Source: Cardiocondyla obscurior (Eukaryota > Arthropoda > Insecta > Hymenoptera > Formicidae). From it: a stretch of 64,000 nucleotides of DNA. Below, piece by piece: positions 26,557 to 39,536 of the stretch. Position 1 is the first letter of the stretch. The number at the start of each line of letters is the position of its first letter. A program made the translations under genes and the position numbers. Where the stretch lies: NCBI RefSeq assembly GCF_019399895.1, contig NC_091873.1, positions 6,251,501 through 6,315,500 of the forward strand. Reading direction: 5' to 3'. Below the pieces are notes generated by a model that was not told where the DNA came from, made no database searches, and was given only the letters and a program-made list of their open reading frames with translations.

Positions 26557-27251
26557 ACTGTCTTTTAATGGGATTATCTAATGGCGCAATTCCCATCCCC
26601 TTTCGAGACCGACGGCGAATACTCGTGTTATTATTATACTCGCATCGAAATATGATTGTCGTCGGGAGCTTACTTTTTAATGACGTCTGATTAATCGCGC
26701 GCGAATCCCCCGGGTTTCTAATAACGCGCCCGTCTCCCGATATTACCGGACGGCGAGCGAAACAGATCATTTTTCCGCGATCGCGTCCGGACACTTAAAA
26801 AAGGCTTCAGGCGTGAAAGAAGTAAACTTCGTTTCCGCCTTATCTCGAGACGGATGCTTTGACTGTCTTCATCTGTGCAAACGAAGTTAGGCGTCAACCT
26901 GGACTTCTCTCTGCGGGAGCGCGCTGAATCGCGATATCGATCGCGATGCACACCGGGTTCCCTCTCGCCGCCTCTCGAGTTTTCCGCGAGCTGTCTGAAG
27001 GATTTCTCAAGTTTCGGATGCCGGCGGAGCGAAGTATAAAGTTTTTCAAGTGGATTTCCTTCTACTTTTGGCCTCGCATCAAAGAGCTTCACGGCGGCCC
27101 CCAACGAGTAATGCATTATGAAATTATCCCCGTGCAAAAGCGGATACGCAATAAATATTTGCCGGCGACTACAGTGAAATATCCTTTGACGGAAACGCGC
27201 GGGGTGTAAAAAATATTAAAGCTTCATGAAGCTCGGCCAATAGAGAACAGT

Positions 27252-27287
27252 GGGCAGGGGGGGGGGCGGAGGAGGGAGGGAGCTGGG
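27252..27287 (+). other. G-quadruplex-type motif
   Basis: Contains a run of ten G and several GGG runs with short loops. Confidence 0.65.
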
Positions 27288-29463
27288 AAAGCGGAGGAGA
27301 GAGCACGCGTGATACGCGGCGGAAAACGCAGACGGTCGGCGGGCGCAATCTGCGCGTGGCGAAAATTGGTTTCAACCAAAAAAGACGTGGTTTGTACAAG
27401 AGTTTTCAGGGAGCTTGATACATAGATTTAATTTTCTCTAATTACGAGCCGCGCGGCGCAGCGATGCGTGTCTGATGCGGCGCATATGCATATTCGACGG
27501 CATGTGGGCTGCGTTTAATGAGAGGTGCCTGGCTCCGACGGCGGTGCGTCGTGCGGGTTTCGGGGAAAATAAATTTTACAAACGCTCATCGGAAGCGTTA
27601 CACATGTGTTTGAACTTTCGGGGAATGATTGTTGACCGACGTTGGTTGGCTTATAAACGAATGCCGGCGCCACCGGCCCCGGCGCGATTGAATACATGAA
27701 CGGTTGACTAAACACCATGCAATTTCCATGTCCAATTTACAGCTTATGCAAATGCATGCCCGGAATTTCGTAATTATATGCGTCAAATGCGCGATGGTCC
27801 AGCCAATTTCTCCGACGATTTCTCCAACGAGCCGCAGCCGCCGCACACGGCCGTGGTTCCCCGTAAAATTCGAATTCAAATGTTAGTTACTTTCTGAATT
27901 GCTTCTTTGCTTGCTCTGTAGCGGAGTCGAGCACAAAGTACACAGCGTTTTATAACGGACGAATGGAATCGCAGATAGAAGTGGCGTACAAACAAGAGCG
28001 GAGTTTCCCGGATGGGTCTACGAAAGATCGACGGACGAAATTAATTTCGAGAGTAGATGAATGGCGATCGGGAGGAGAACATGTTTAATTAATGATTCAA
28101 ATGCGGTCATGACGTTCAATGGATAGGTTTACCGATGCGGCGGTGTACAGTTATGCACAGCATGTTACATGTATACGTTATTTCATTAAAAAAAAAAGAA
28201 AAAAAAAATTAAAAAAAAAATCTCCAGAACCCAATGGCAAAACAAAAATAAAGAAAGATAGGACGTCGTGTAGCGAAAGGTAAAATAAGAAATATAAAAT
28301 TGATAAATAGCATGTCCCGGGTCTAGAGATCGATATGCTGCTTGCCTTTATAGTCTCGGAAAATGAACTCAATATTGGGGGACGTGCTTTGATCCTTAAC
28401 CAGCTCCCGATAGAGGTTGGGAAAATCGCTTTCAACTTTGGACGACGATAAAATGTAAAATAAGATTTTTATAAGAACGGCGTCATCTTGTTTCGAACGA
28501 GATTAATAACGTAATAATGTAACAACGTAACAGTAATAATCTAACAGGTTCATTAAAAAGGTGGATTTCTTATTCTCCGCTGATAAGAATTGACCTTAAC
28601 TTCAGAAAGGAAGAAACTTCCGTGCCTTTTAATAGGACGAGTTTAAAAATAAGAGGATTAATATCGCTCAAGTATAATAGCCTCGCGCGCGAGCTGAGCG
28701 GCGTTCGCGAAGGTTTTATGAACTCTACTCGTGTTTTAATAATAATAAAATGAGTTTTAGTAAGAAATAAATAGGAAAAAAAGGAAGAGAAACGGCGTTA
28801 ATAATACAACGAACGCGGTCTCTGAAAAAAAAAAAAAAACAGTGTCTGAAAAAGTCATATTAATATTTACGCGTGCGAACTGCTCCACGGAGATTAAATA
28901 CCCAATACTTTTTCGTTATCAACGAAATCACATTTTCCATTTAATCGTCCCGTTAATTCATCGTTATCGAGAGACAACGATTGATTATTTATTTAATAAT
29001 CAGGCGCAAGTTAAATTGAGAGGCGGCTATTAAAATACGATGCGCCCCTATGGTTTATACACGAAATTCGCGAAAAATGGTTTTCCTTTATCGTGGCGTA
29101 TGGCGCACGTGATCGATATTGTGTCGTAATATTTCAGTAGCTCGTCTGACGACACACGGGACTCTCGCGAGAGAGGCGCTTGAGCATCGTAAAGGAAAGC
29201 CGGAGGCAGGGTGCGAAAATTGTTTCTTTGTTCCAAGCTAGGGAAGACAGCAAAGAATTCACTTTAATTTTACACTTTGAAGCGCCCTTGGACACAAAGA
29301 CCGGACGGTGGAGACTTCAGATCACAGAGTGACCCGGCAGACAATATTTCCGCTAGCAAGAAGACGCGCGCGCAGTTTCCTTGGAATTCTTCGGGGGTCC
29401 CGTAAATGATCTTCACGGTGGATAAAAACAAGAGAATGCTTTCCGGGTAGGATTTTTGTTTCC

Positions 29464-29495
29464 TTTTTATTTTATTTTATTTTATTTATTTTTTT
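29464..29495. repeat. (TTTTA)n short tandem repeat
   Basis: Four or more TTTTA/TTTAT units, seen directly. Confidence 0.8.
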
Positions 29496-31714
29496 GGTTA
29501 AGAAACGATCGCGCTAGTCGGCAATTTACACGCGCGATAAGGCAGGCGGCGGTGCGAAATATCCAGCGTTAGAACCGCGTTTCAGTCGGCGGACTGGACC
29601 CGGACAATTTCGTATTCAGAAATGCATTCGGCGAGTTTTCAGTCGGCCGCGCGTACAGAGACACATAATAGACGCGGCTGGCAATTATGCCGCGCGCAAA
29701 CGGCCGCTGATTACTTCGCATTCACGGATTACGCCATCCGGGCACCGTCGTGTCGTTCCGTTCCGGAGCGCAATATCGTGGAGGAGTTGCGAGGATAATG
29801 ACTGACGGGGGAGACGTAATAAACGGTGGCCTTCTCCTCTTTTATCGTCGGACGCGACGAGGTCGGACGTAGACCATTGCGGGGAGAAACCGCCATTCGG
29901 ACGGACTCTAAAACCCCAAGGTGCTACCTAATCCCGAAATTGTCGTGTAAAACGTTACGATTTGTGCGTTGTCCCCGCCTAACGTTTCTGGTTAAATGCA
30001 TTTCTGTAATTCGACTCTTTGAACCTCACGCTCCGGTCGTAAATGCGTTGCAGGTTACCGTTAGCTCTGCTAAGTGCACTTTGTATTCGTGAATATTGTA
30101 GTGAACATTACGGGCGTTGACTGCCACGTGATTGTTGTGCACCGCGCGATTTTACTGAAGGAATTAGTTTTTAATGGTTTATGCAATTACGGCCCAACTT
30201 GTAGAACGTCTCCATTAATTCGACTATATATTTACTGCGTAGAGGGGTATTATTTTGTCTAGAATTATGATTCGTGTTTCAAAGGAAAAATATCCTTTAT
30301 TTATTTTAAATCTAATATAAATTACATTTCCGCTCTTTAATTATGTTTTAAATTCGCCGACGCGATACCCTCTCTATGCTTTTTTTTTTTTCTTTCGTTA
30401 CAAAATAATTTTCAAGGTAGAGAAAAGGACACTTGTGTTTAATTCTGCCCAGTTCAGAATTCGCGATTGATTTCTCGAATCAGGGCCTTCGACTTGATTG
30501 GAAATTTGAATTCAATGTTTAATTAACGCGGAAAATTTGATGGAGGGCCTAATTGCAAAGACGGGAAAGTTGACGCCAAGTTTCTTAACGAATCTGTCGT
30601 TAACAGTTGATTTAATGGCAAAAGTTGGGCATCCTGCGTTCAAAGAAATAGAGACGTAAAGAAACGAATTCTTTATTTCCCGCTTTTTCCCAAGTGTAAT
30701 TTTTCTTTTTCTTTTTTTTTTCCGAAGAAGCGTTAATTACATTTTACGAGTTTTCCGGGACAACGCCTTAGACGGCTTGAACAATAGACAGCACTTACGA
30801 AGAGAGAGGAAACGAAGGCGGATATAGACGAGCTACTTATCTACGTTGCGAATGCATACGCACTTTAAAGGAAACGAGCGTGCATTTAATAGTTTCCCTC
30901 GGGCGACGGTCACGGTACTGAAAATATCAATTCCAGCTGTGCTCTCGGGAGCAACCTAATCTGGCAGCGTAGCGTGAAACGATTTAAATCCAGTTCCGTA
31001 CCGGAGCTACACACTAAGGAGATTTCACTTAAGCCAATTCGCCGTGTGGGATTAAAATTTAATCTTGAAAAGATGTTAACAAATAGCAAGCGGAATTTCC
31101 CGGCGATCGCGCCGTCCCCGGCCGAAGTGGAAATTCGCGCGTTATACCCCCGGCCCTCCCTATCCTCCCCCTCTCCCCCCCCTGTTACACCCGGATACGG
31201 ATAAAGAATCGTTAGACGCTTGTCATATGCACGTGGCACATTTTTGTGCGCGTCAGATGTCCTGACGGAAATTAACGATGCAGATTTTAAAAGGGCCGGA
31301 ATTCTATGCAGATCGCTGCGCGCTCGCGTGGACAAAGTCGCGCGGGCGCCGCGCCGCGTCGCATTCCTGCCTCGAATCGTATTAATTAAAAAACGGAGGG
31401 GGAGAGACGGACGTAATGAAAAATCCGCCGTACCGGGATCGTACGAGATCGCGTATCTCAATTCGGTATTGTTCGACTGTGGCACAGGCCGCCCGCTCGC
31501 GATATTATGCTCTCGCAATATACTATATTGACGATATTATGAACGCGCGTTTGCTTTAGACCCGTGGAATAAAGAAGACGCTTTTATTGAGATCCCCCAG
31601 TTTAATTATATTTATTCCGTTGAATTAATAACGTGGAGCACGATAAATAATTTATATAAATAATTAATACCGCGACGTATCCGCCAATTATTATTTCGTA
31701 ATGAATTAGTTAAT

Positions 31715-31937
31715 ATTCGAATATTATATTCGAACATTATATTCGAACATTATATTCGATATAATATTATATTCGAATATTATATTCAATATAATATTAT
31801 ATTCGAACATTACATTCGATGTAATATTATATTCGAACATTATATTCGATATAATATTATATTCGAATATTATATTCAATATAATATTATATTCGAACAT
31901 TACATTCGATGTAATATTATATTCGAATATAATATTC
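31715..31937. repeat. Palindromic AT-rich satellite with 90-bp higher-order repeat
   Basis: Built from 30-bp units starting ATTCGAAY. Three unit types A, B and C occur in the order A-B-C-A-B-C from 31741 to 31920. The 90-bp block 31741-31830 is repeated without a mismatch as 31831-31920. Each unit has an inner near-palindrome (arms ATTATAT/ATATAAT in A and B, ATTACAT/ATGTAAT in C). A/B and C units therefore differ at two positions that pair with each other. It is flanked on the right by GC-rich DNA and the 150-160-bp tandem repeat. Confidence 0.9.
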
Positions 31938-32075
31938 CGTGGTAGAGAGCGCGAAGTGGGGATAGACTGGGGGAAAAAGTGGGGGTAGCGCGGGGACTCA
32001 CTCCGCTCACTCTCTCACTAGCTGCGCACGCGGAACCTCGGCGCTCCGGATTGACGAGACTTTTCCTTCTTCTGA

Positions 32076-32425
32076 GCAGTGATACGTGAGTTTGGTAATA
32101 CCGAGATGAATCAGGAAGCATCAGGATGCATCGGACACTTCCTCGAGGAACGATACAAGTGCGTATTGCGTGGACTTATTACGACTTCCGGTCGCGGAGC
32201 ACGTGCCACGTTGCGAGAACGTTCCATCATTATCAGCAGTGATACGCGAGTTCGCCGATACCGAGGTGCATCCTGACGGGATTCTCCTTCCCCGAGGAAC
32301 GATACAAGTGCGTATTGCGTGAATTTAATACGACTTTCGGTCGCGGAGCACGTGCTACGTAGCGAGAACGTTCCATCGTTATCAGCAGTGATACGCGAGT
32401 TCGCCGATAAGGTGATCTATCCTGA
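32076..32425 (+). repeat. Tandem repeat, 150-160-bp unit, about 2.3 copies
   Basis: Copies begin with GCAGTGATACG at 32076, 32236 and 32385, the last being partial. The first two share GAGGAACGATACAAGTGCGT and GAGAACGTTCCATC. The first unit is longer because of extra sequence in its left half. It lies between the palindromic satellite and the first exon of the repeated-exon locus and may belong to its 5' transcribed region. Confidence 0.85.
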
Positions 32426-32591
32426 CGCGGTCCAGCATTCCTGACGAATGCTCCGATCAAGGAGAACACGCGCGGAAAATGTTTAAAGCAAGGTTTGCAA
32501 GGTTACGATTTAATGCATAGAAGTGCGCAAGAGAGGCAGGGCGCGCGGTCGCCTCGGCGCAAGAAAGAGACAGAGGTCGCGCGGAATAAAC

Positions 32592-32693
32592 ATGGCTGCG
32601 TACATGATCACCTTACCCAGAGACCATGGCGACGAGAGTACGTGTCTACCATTACGAGTGTACTTCATGACAATGTTCAAGACGCGTAATTAG
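32592..32693 (+). other. Small ORF (33 aa) in the putative 5' exon
   Basis: An ATG in the context AACATGG opens a 33-codon frame (MAAYMITLPRD at its start) that ends in TAG before the GTAACG donor at 32794. The context is good for translation initiation. I recognise no peptide family, and no equivalent is seen in the other units. It could be a chance frame in a non-coding transcript. Confidence 0.2.
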
Positions 32694-33513
32694 CAGAGCT
32701 GGGTACTCGACGCTGGCCGAATCGCATCCGGGAAAAGAACGCCAACGCAACTCGAGACGAACAAGAGGAGGAAACAAAGATTGAGACACACAGGTAACGT
32801 AAATCAGAACGCGACGGGAAATAATATATTCATCGATCATCGAGTCGTTCGACGACGCTTCTAACCAAAGTATGCTTTCTGTTTCAGATGGAGGATCAAG
32901 GGAAGCAAAGGTGCCGTTGTCCTTGACGATTAATAAACGCACCGCGTCCCGGTTCGTCGGCCGTTTCGCGAGTTCTGTCGATGTAACCAGGCGCGAGTAA
33001 TTTTGTAACGCGACTTTTAATAATCGCGTGTGCCGCAAAGTATCGCGCGAACCGCCACAGTAATCGGTCATTAATTTCTCGCGATCGTAAAATTCTCGGT
33101 CGGGATATTTGCGAGTTTCTTGTGCAATGAAGGAAGTTGTGCCCAAACTGAGAGGAGGAGCAGGCCCAGGAAAGGGTATCCTGCTTCGGCGGAGCAACGT
33201 TTCGGTGAGCATAACTATTTTATTTGCTTCAAATATATATTTCCATCGCTATTTTATTTTTAAAAAAATTAATAAAGAAAACAATTTTATATTTTAAACA
33301 AGTTTAATTTATTAGAAATTTTATTTCGTTATTAAACAACTTAATATTTTATCGTTTAATTTAAAAATTAAATACAGTCGCGTATAATTTTTTTTTTAAT
33401 AATTATATGTTACTCTAAATATCTCTACAATTTATTTTTCATTTTTATGTTTCAGTGTCGTTCTACCTGCGTTGCTGTAAATATCTAACTCCGCCGCTGC
33501 GCATCGAGAATCA
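32694..33513 (+). ncRNA. Repeated-exon locus, unit 1 (putative lncRNA)
   Basis: Exon chain inferred from splice sites: an upstream exon ending at 32793 (CAG|GTAACG, start not fixed), exon 32888-33204 (acceptor TTTCTGTTTCAG, donor TCG|GTGAGC), and exon 33456-33513 (acceptor ATGTTTCAG, donor TCA|GTAAGT). The middle exon ends with the purine-rich 57-nt motif and the last exon contains AACTCCGC. Its internal part aligns with the long exons of units 2 and 3 through ATTAATAAACG, ACCGCG and GCGAG. A 36-codon frame spans the splice (ATG at 33127) but is not conserved in the other units. I infer a non-coding RNA, without expression data. Confidence 0.5.
33148..33204 (+). repeat. 5'-splice-site motif copy 1
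   Basis: 57 nt starting CTGAGAGGAGGAG and ending GAGCAACGTTTCG directly before GTGAGC. It carries one extra base compared with copies 2-4, which shifts any shared reading frame. Confidence 0.8.
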
Positions 33514-33884
33514 GTAAGTGAAAAATATTTTATAACGCCAGCGTTATGCCATCCGGGTTAATAAATAAAATTATATATGAATATTTATCAATACTTAATA
33601 ATTTGTGCGAATACGTTCAACTAATTCTACATATAATTACCGCGATAAAAATAATAATATTAAAACAAAGTATATCACATTAAAAAAAAAAAAAAAAGAG
33701 GACAAGTTGTAAAATTTTAATTTTCTATTAAAACTGTAGATAACGAAGCTTCATTAAATTACAGCGAAAAATCGTATCATGCTTGACAAATAAAATTATC
33801 GCTTAGCGCGAACTAGCTTTCCCAATTAATTATCAAGTGCTCATAAATCGAACATATAGAAGTAACGTAGTCGCACAAGAATAA

Positions 33885-34534
33885 TGTAACTAGCGCGTAT
33901 ACTCGAGTGGAAATTTATCCAGCAAATCTGATTTCGTAGCTTGTAATTATCGCGCAGATTAATTATATTTCTTAACAAGCAACTAGTTTGGTACTAGCTA
34001 TAAATTATAAGAAAGCATTCATTATTTAGTCATTATATTCAAAAAATAAAATTATCATTTAAAGAAAAAAAAAAAGTCTGTCTAGGTCGCATAGTTTTGT
34101 CCGGCGTGTACCTAAATAGATATCTAAACTTTTTTCTCCGCGTACTTGTTTACTGTCGTGTGCTTGACCATACGCAGAGTTCGACTGCCGAATTCGCTGG
34201 GCGAACCGGTTCATGCCGCCCACCGCCCGCGCGTCCTCCACCTTGCGAATTCCGAGCGCAAGGTGCCGACCAGATATAAACACACGCACGCATTCACACT
34301 TCCGCGTCAGCAAAAATTGTTTAGCTCTGTGAATGCGGCAATCGAGCGTTGCGTAAGATCAAAACACAACAGTAGACTAGTACGCGGCGAAAAATGTTTA
34401 GATATCCAGCTTTTCTGCTGGCTCGTAATTAACTAGAAATAATTATTTAGTATCAAGTACGTTTTGAGTGTTACGTTGCTGGCTGTCTTGCTAGAAAGCC
34501 GCGAGATGAACCGCGAACAGGCTAGCTAATTATC
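33885..34534 (+). repeat. Interspersed repeat family, copy 1
   Basis: About 650 bp that align in direct orientation with 54400-55039. Exact landmarks include CCGGCGTGTAC (34101), CTAAATAGAT, CTAAACTTTTTT, CGAACCGGTT versus CAAACCGGTT, and CCCGCGCGTCC. The copies are diverged (perhaps one difference in five by eye). The last 85 bp (34449-34534) match the other copy only as the reverse complement. No intact transposase or reverse transcriptase frame is seen. Confidence 0.75.
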
Positions 34535-34969
34535 AGACAACGATGAAAATCAATTTCCACTCGGGTATACACGTAACTTTTGAACGAGACTTGCGAACTA
34601 TCGGTCTCTCCGCGTCTCTAATAAAATATCTTGAAGCAAAATATCTGCAGCCAGCGCGGCGCAGCATTTTCTTTCGGGAGGGAAAATCGTTTGATCATCC
34701 TTATGGAATTCCCTACTCCTCGCACATCGCATCATCGTTCAGACGTGCATTCAATGGCGTCGCGGAAATTCGTAGGTTTAGTGCCGAGACTTGCGGAAAC
34801 TTGCGCACGACGTCTGAAACGGTCCCGTGATTCTCGTTATTTGACCTATGTCTGAGACGGCGTGTCTACGGTTTCTATTATAACGTCACGTTATACGGTC
34901 GATGTGGCAGGAACTTCGGGCAACCGTGCGCGTCTTTACGTTAATTACACGGAGTTTCTAGGTGTGCCG

Positions 34970-35008
34970 GTATATATACTATATATATATATATATATAT
35001 GTATATAC
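34970..35008. repeat. (TA)n microsatellite
   Basis: Long TA run with a single ACTA interruption, then GTATATAC. Seen directly. Confidence 0.9.
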
Positions 35009-37191
35009 GTGTACGTGCATCCGCACGCGCGGTCGCAACGCGCCGCGCGGATCCGCCGTGTTTTAGGGAAGTCGAACCTCCAAGGCGCCGCTGTATCTCT
35101 CCGCTCTCTCGCACAGCGGGGGGTGAGATACATAAATCAAATTACCTTTGATCGTCAGTATAACACGGCGCTTACCGTCGCCGCGTCTAATTTATTGCGC
35201 TAAACGGCCGCGGGCGGCAATAAAGTGCGAGAGAAAGAGGCGGCGGGCGGGAAAGAGAAACGCACCTTTTGCCACCGGTGCGCCGGGGCAACGTGTGCAG
35301 TTTAGTATGCGCGCACGAAGTGGATAACGGGAAGGGTAAATTTTATCCGGACGCGCGTCGCCCTCGCGCGCGGCAAGGCCGCCTCGTCCCCCCGTGTACG
35401 CTGGTCGTTTTACTTTTCCGGTTTCTGAATTGGCTTTAACTTTTAGTTGGTACAGCTGCCCGACGGTAACGCGTGAATATTCATCCGCGGAAGTATTTGA
35501 TTGCGCGAAGGGGGAAAATAGCGTGCGGCGGCGGTGCCTCGTACGTGTGGGCGCGTTTGCAGACCGCGTCCCGCCGCAACGAAGTTCTCAGGTGTCAAAC
35601 GAGTGTTCTCGAACTTCTCGGGGCCGCGTTCTCGTCTCGGTCCCGGAGGGTTGACGGAAGGTTTGGGAGGAGAGGGTTGGGAAAGGACGGAGGACTTAAT
35701 TTTGTTTTTTTCCCTTTTTTTTTTTCTTGCTTATTTCGTGTTCGCAATTAAGGGGGCCCCTCTTTGAAGTTCCGGCAATTCCCGAATTCTAAATTTAAAA
35801 CGAGAAACAATTTCTTTCCACCGTTGCGCGGCGACGATTCGTCTCGGGCGGACGGCGAATCGCAATAAGAAACAAGTAGACCAATTTAATTCAACGCTCC
35901 TCGAGACGCGACGCGGAGCGGCCGTGATTGCGAGAATTAGAGCACCCGGCATTAATCAGCCGTTAAATGCCGTTGGGCATCCGCGCTTTCGCCGGCGATT
36001 AAAAAAATGCAACGATTAATTAATTTTTTCCCATCGAGTAGCCGCGATTGCGCCCGCGGCGCTTGAACGTCATTTTCCTCTTCGGTTAATATTTTAACCT
36101 ACCGCCGGCCGCCCTCCGAAGATTAAAGCGACCAAGTGTTGCCTGATTAAATGTTTACAGTTGGTGTTAATGACCGCACCTGTTACCCCTCTTCGGTATC
36201 GCATTGGCTATTTTATCAGAAATTTTATTGTCCCATGCACCGTGCCGGCCACCTGTATACGCGGTTAAACACCGATAGTATCGTCAGATTAGTGGCGCTA
36301 AGCAGAGGCAATTTTCGCGTATTGCGTCCGATCTCACGGCACCGGTTGGCCGGTCCCGGTACGCGGCGAATTTTAGACGCGTGACGATTGCGCGGCGTTA
36401 TTCCGATGCAACACGAGGGAGGGAAAAATAAAATAAAAAAATAAAAAAATTTTTAAATTGCCATTACCATCTGCCACCGAACGATTATTATTTTCGAAAT
36501 AAATTAGCGAGCGTGTGGCAGTAAATCGTGCGAGCGACGCGGTGGCCGGTCGGAGATAAATTATGCTGCCGATACGAGCGTCGTAAGCGATAAACATTAA
36601 CCGCTGCGCCACTACGACTTGGCTGCACTCATAAATTATCTTAATTAATTGCACCGTCGCGGCGCAGATCCACCGGCGCATTATTTTGTAAGGCGGCGCG
36701 GTTCGACTGCCTGACTTTACCGTGTTCCGTCTTTACACGCTTTCTCCGCTCTCCGCCAACGTCTCTCTCTCTCTTTCTCTTATACCTCCTTCGTTTCCGC
36801 GACGTCTCTTTCAATACCGCCCAAGGAATTCTTTGAAAAACCCCGCCTTTAGAAACTCACATTGCAGGTAACGGTGCAATGTTTAAGACAAAGGGAGGGG
36901 TCGGGTGGGAGGGAGAACATCGAATGTCCCCCGTAAAGCAAATTCCACGGATTTTATCGGCCGGTTCTGGGAACATTCCGAAACCGAGTAACTTCATTTC
37001 TCGAACTGCCTTCGACGTCCTTCGATATTGAGCTGCAAGATTTACGAGCTGGTATTAAATATCAGGAGGAGGTCCCCCAAACTCTCTGGGACTAGTTATT
37101 TAAATTATTTATTGCCGGAATTTAGAAAGTTGACGCATCGTCCGCGCATTAATTTAATGACTTCTATAAACGGGCGTTTACGCGCCGCGCT

Positions 37192-37213
37192 CACTCTCTC
37201 TCTCTCTCTCCCT
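37192..37213. repeat. (CT)n microsatellite
   Basis: Run of CT dinucleotides followed by CCTCCC. Seen directly. Confidence 0.85.
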
Positions 37214-39514
37214 CCCGTTTTGCATGAGCAGCGTGTCGCGGCGAGACATTTCGAATTATCACGATTTTCAGATTCGGCGCAAATATTTATCCAAGTTATC
37301 TGTTATACGCGGTTTTAACCGGCCGCTATTCATAAATATTGTTGCAAACGCCACTCCCCGGAACACACGAATTGCCACCATTAACGATTCAGCGTCGGAT
37401 TCTATTTATATACGGCGCTATATCGGCGCCATTACCGTCACGGGGCTTTAATCACAGCGTTCACCCCTGATTGCGGTTTATCGGGATTTCCGATAGCGCC
37501 GCTAAGCGCAACGCGGCGTAATTGCATGGATTTCTTCGTCGCAATCTGCGCGTATTTATTCTTCTACGGCGCGGCCGATCGGAACGGCCACCTGGTATTG
37601 AGCCGTGGCCCCTCCCCCTTAGAAAATATGCGACATAATACGATCGAGAATATTTAATTTTTAATCAGAAATTGAAGCCGGGCGGGAGCCGGCGTTATTG
37701 ATGAAATTCAATTTCCGACCGATTTAAATAAAGAAAAATATATCGCGCCTCGTAAAGATCTCGAAGAAAGGCCTACTGAACAAATTCTTGAATACAGAAA
37801 TATGCCATATATATGGAAATGAATATGGAAATGTGTCGCGTACAACCGGGCATATTATACGAGTATTAAAATAGTATGCGTAAAAATAACTCGTGTGATA
37901 ATTTTATGCAATTATCCTAACAACTGCTTGGCAGATAGACAGGTATGATGAAGAAGAAATTGGGGGCGCGGTTAAAAAAAAAAAAAAAAGGGAAAAAAAA
38001 AGAAAAAAAACCGTTTTCAATAACACCATCTGTTTTTAACGTTGTCGACATCGCGCGATGGATAACACTCAGGCATTTGCACAGTCGTAATTAGTTGTGT
38101 GTGAACCGAGGGTTATTCGGAACGTTACTATAAATCCACCGCGCGCCGTATCCAACCGCATCTTTCGCAAATATATTCCCGTCGTTACGAGCCTACGGAT
38201 AATTTAAGTATATTCGAGCGAGGAGTTACGATACGCCGGCGAATATCCTATGTAAATCAATGCTAGAGGTAAATTTTACTGATCTCGCGTTTACGCTACC
38301 CCTTGCCTAGTCACGTCACTGGTCATTTAGTTGAAGTTCTACTGCTATATGATTATCTCGAGAATTACCGGACGGTAGCGGGATGCGCTCAGCGTCCAAA
38401 ACGCATAATTTTATCGAAATAACAGGGTCAAAGCTGGAGGCGGGTTAAATTGCGTCCGGAACACGGGGGCTAAAGGACAATTAGAATCCACCGTCGACCG
38501 GTCATGCGAGTATCAACTGAGAGAGCCGGGGTGTTTCTCTCGATACGATTCTGTCTCTCTCTCGCGCGCCGTCTGTCTTCGTCTCTCTTTCCCCTTGTGC
38601 AATTTGGTTAAAATAAATCCGCCCACAACTTTCGTTGCGTCGTGTATTGTGACACAGTGCGGCGCGGAATTAATTACAGGGCCGAGAAGGGAATTGCTGG
38701 CGCGAGAGCTACTCTGACGACGAGCGTCTGCTGTGATCGAAGACTCGTGGAAACGGGGTTAACTGCCGTGATAATTATTATTCCACCCCCTTTCCCCCCA
38801 CCCCTCCCCACGAGTAGCGGCCGCTGGCGCGAGCGATTGAATTTCAAGCACGCGCGAGCGCGAGATTCGCCCGGGTCGGTCGTTTCTCGCGCAAGACGGA
38901 GACTAATTAATATCGTGCCAGTCGAATAACTTTAGCGTACGCCTCGGCACGAAGGGGTTGCACACTCTGGCCTGAAAATACGACGGCTGTCCTTCCCACG
39001 CGGTCACGCGAAGGGGTCGATCCGATCATCACGCGCACGTTACGCGGCTTTCACATCGTAGGTAGCTCGCGACGTAAGCGAGGAGAAGGGTAGCAAAAGC
39101 CAGGATGAAACCTCGGATAAAAGAAGAACCGATAACACGATTATGAGAAGACAAGAGGGGTGAGTGGCCGCGAGAGGATGAAATTCTCCCGAAAATTATT
39201 TCAGTATCATACTTTCATCTTGAGCAAACAATTTGATATTTACTCCCCCGCTTCGTACATCGTGATTTAACGTGAGACCGCGGAAAATTAGCATGTAACA
39301 ATAACGAGGAATAAAATGCAATTAACCCCCGAGCCTCGTTCCGATTGCTCGAGGATTAAAAGTGGGCGAGAAATATAATGCGAATAATCAGCCGCGTGGA
39401 GTCCCGACTTAGCTTTAAACATGGCGATTCGCTTTCCATATTATTTTCGACTGTCGGACGCTAAGGCGATATTGCTCCTTGAAATTTTGTATCTCCACCG
39501 CAGGAGACTTGTAT

Positions 39515-39536
39515 TTTCGTCCGTGGGCGGACGAAA
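39515..39536. other. Perfect 9-bp hairpin
   Basis: TTTCGTCCG-TGGG-CGGACGAAA. Short perfect stem in a region with no assigned gene. Function unknown. Confidence 0.5.

Larger units (their letters stand above)
16927..31714. other. Long gene-free stretch (intergenic or 5' UTR intron)
   Basis: No coding exon could be supported. Part of this may be a 5' UTR intron of the minus-strand GPCR, because the acceptor before its ATG requires an upstream exon. A GGTAAG-like donor on the minus strand near 21740 is only one possibility. Contents seen: a T20 tract, several G-run clusters, AAAAT and TTTTA repeats, and two related non-coding elements at 24.8 and 25.4 kb listed separately. The region from about 31.1 kb rightwards becomes GC- and CpG-richer before the satellite. 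Confidence 0.5.

Noticed and set aside
30910..31518. 202-codon minus-strand open frame
   Set aside because: Overlaps plus-strand frames of similar quality in a CpG-rich block. No family resemblance.
33148..33162. LRGG reading of the repeated motif as a ubiquitin-like C-terminus
   Set aside because: Only four residues match. No ubiquitin fold precedes it, and the frame is broken between copies.
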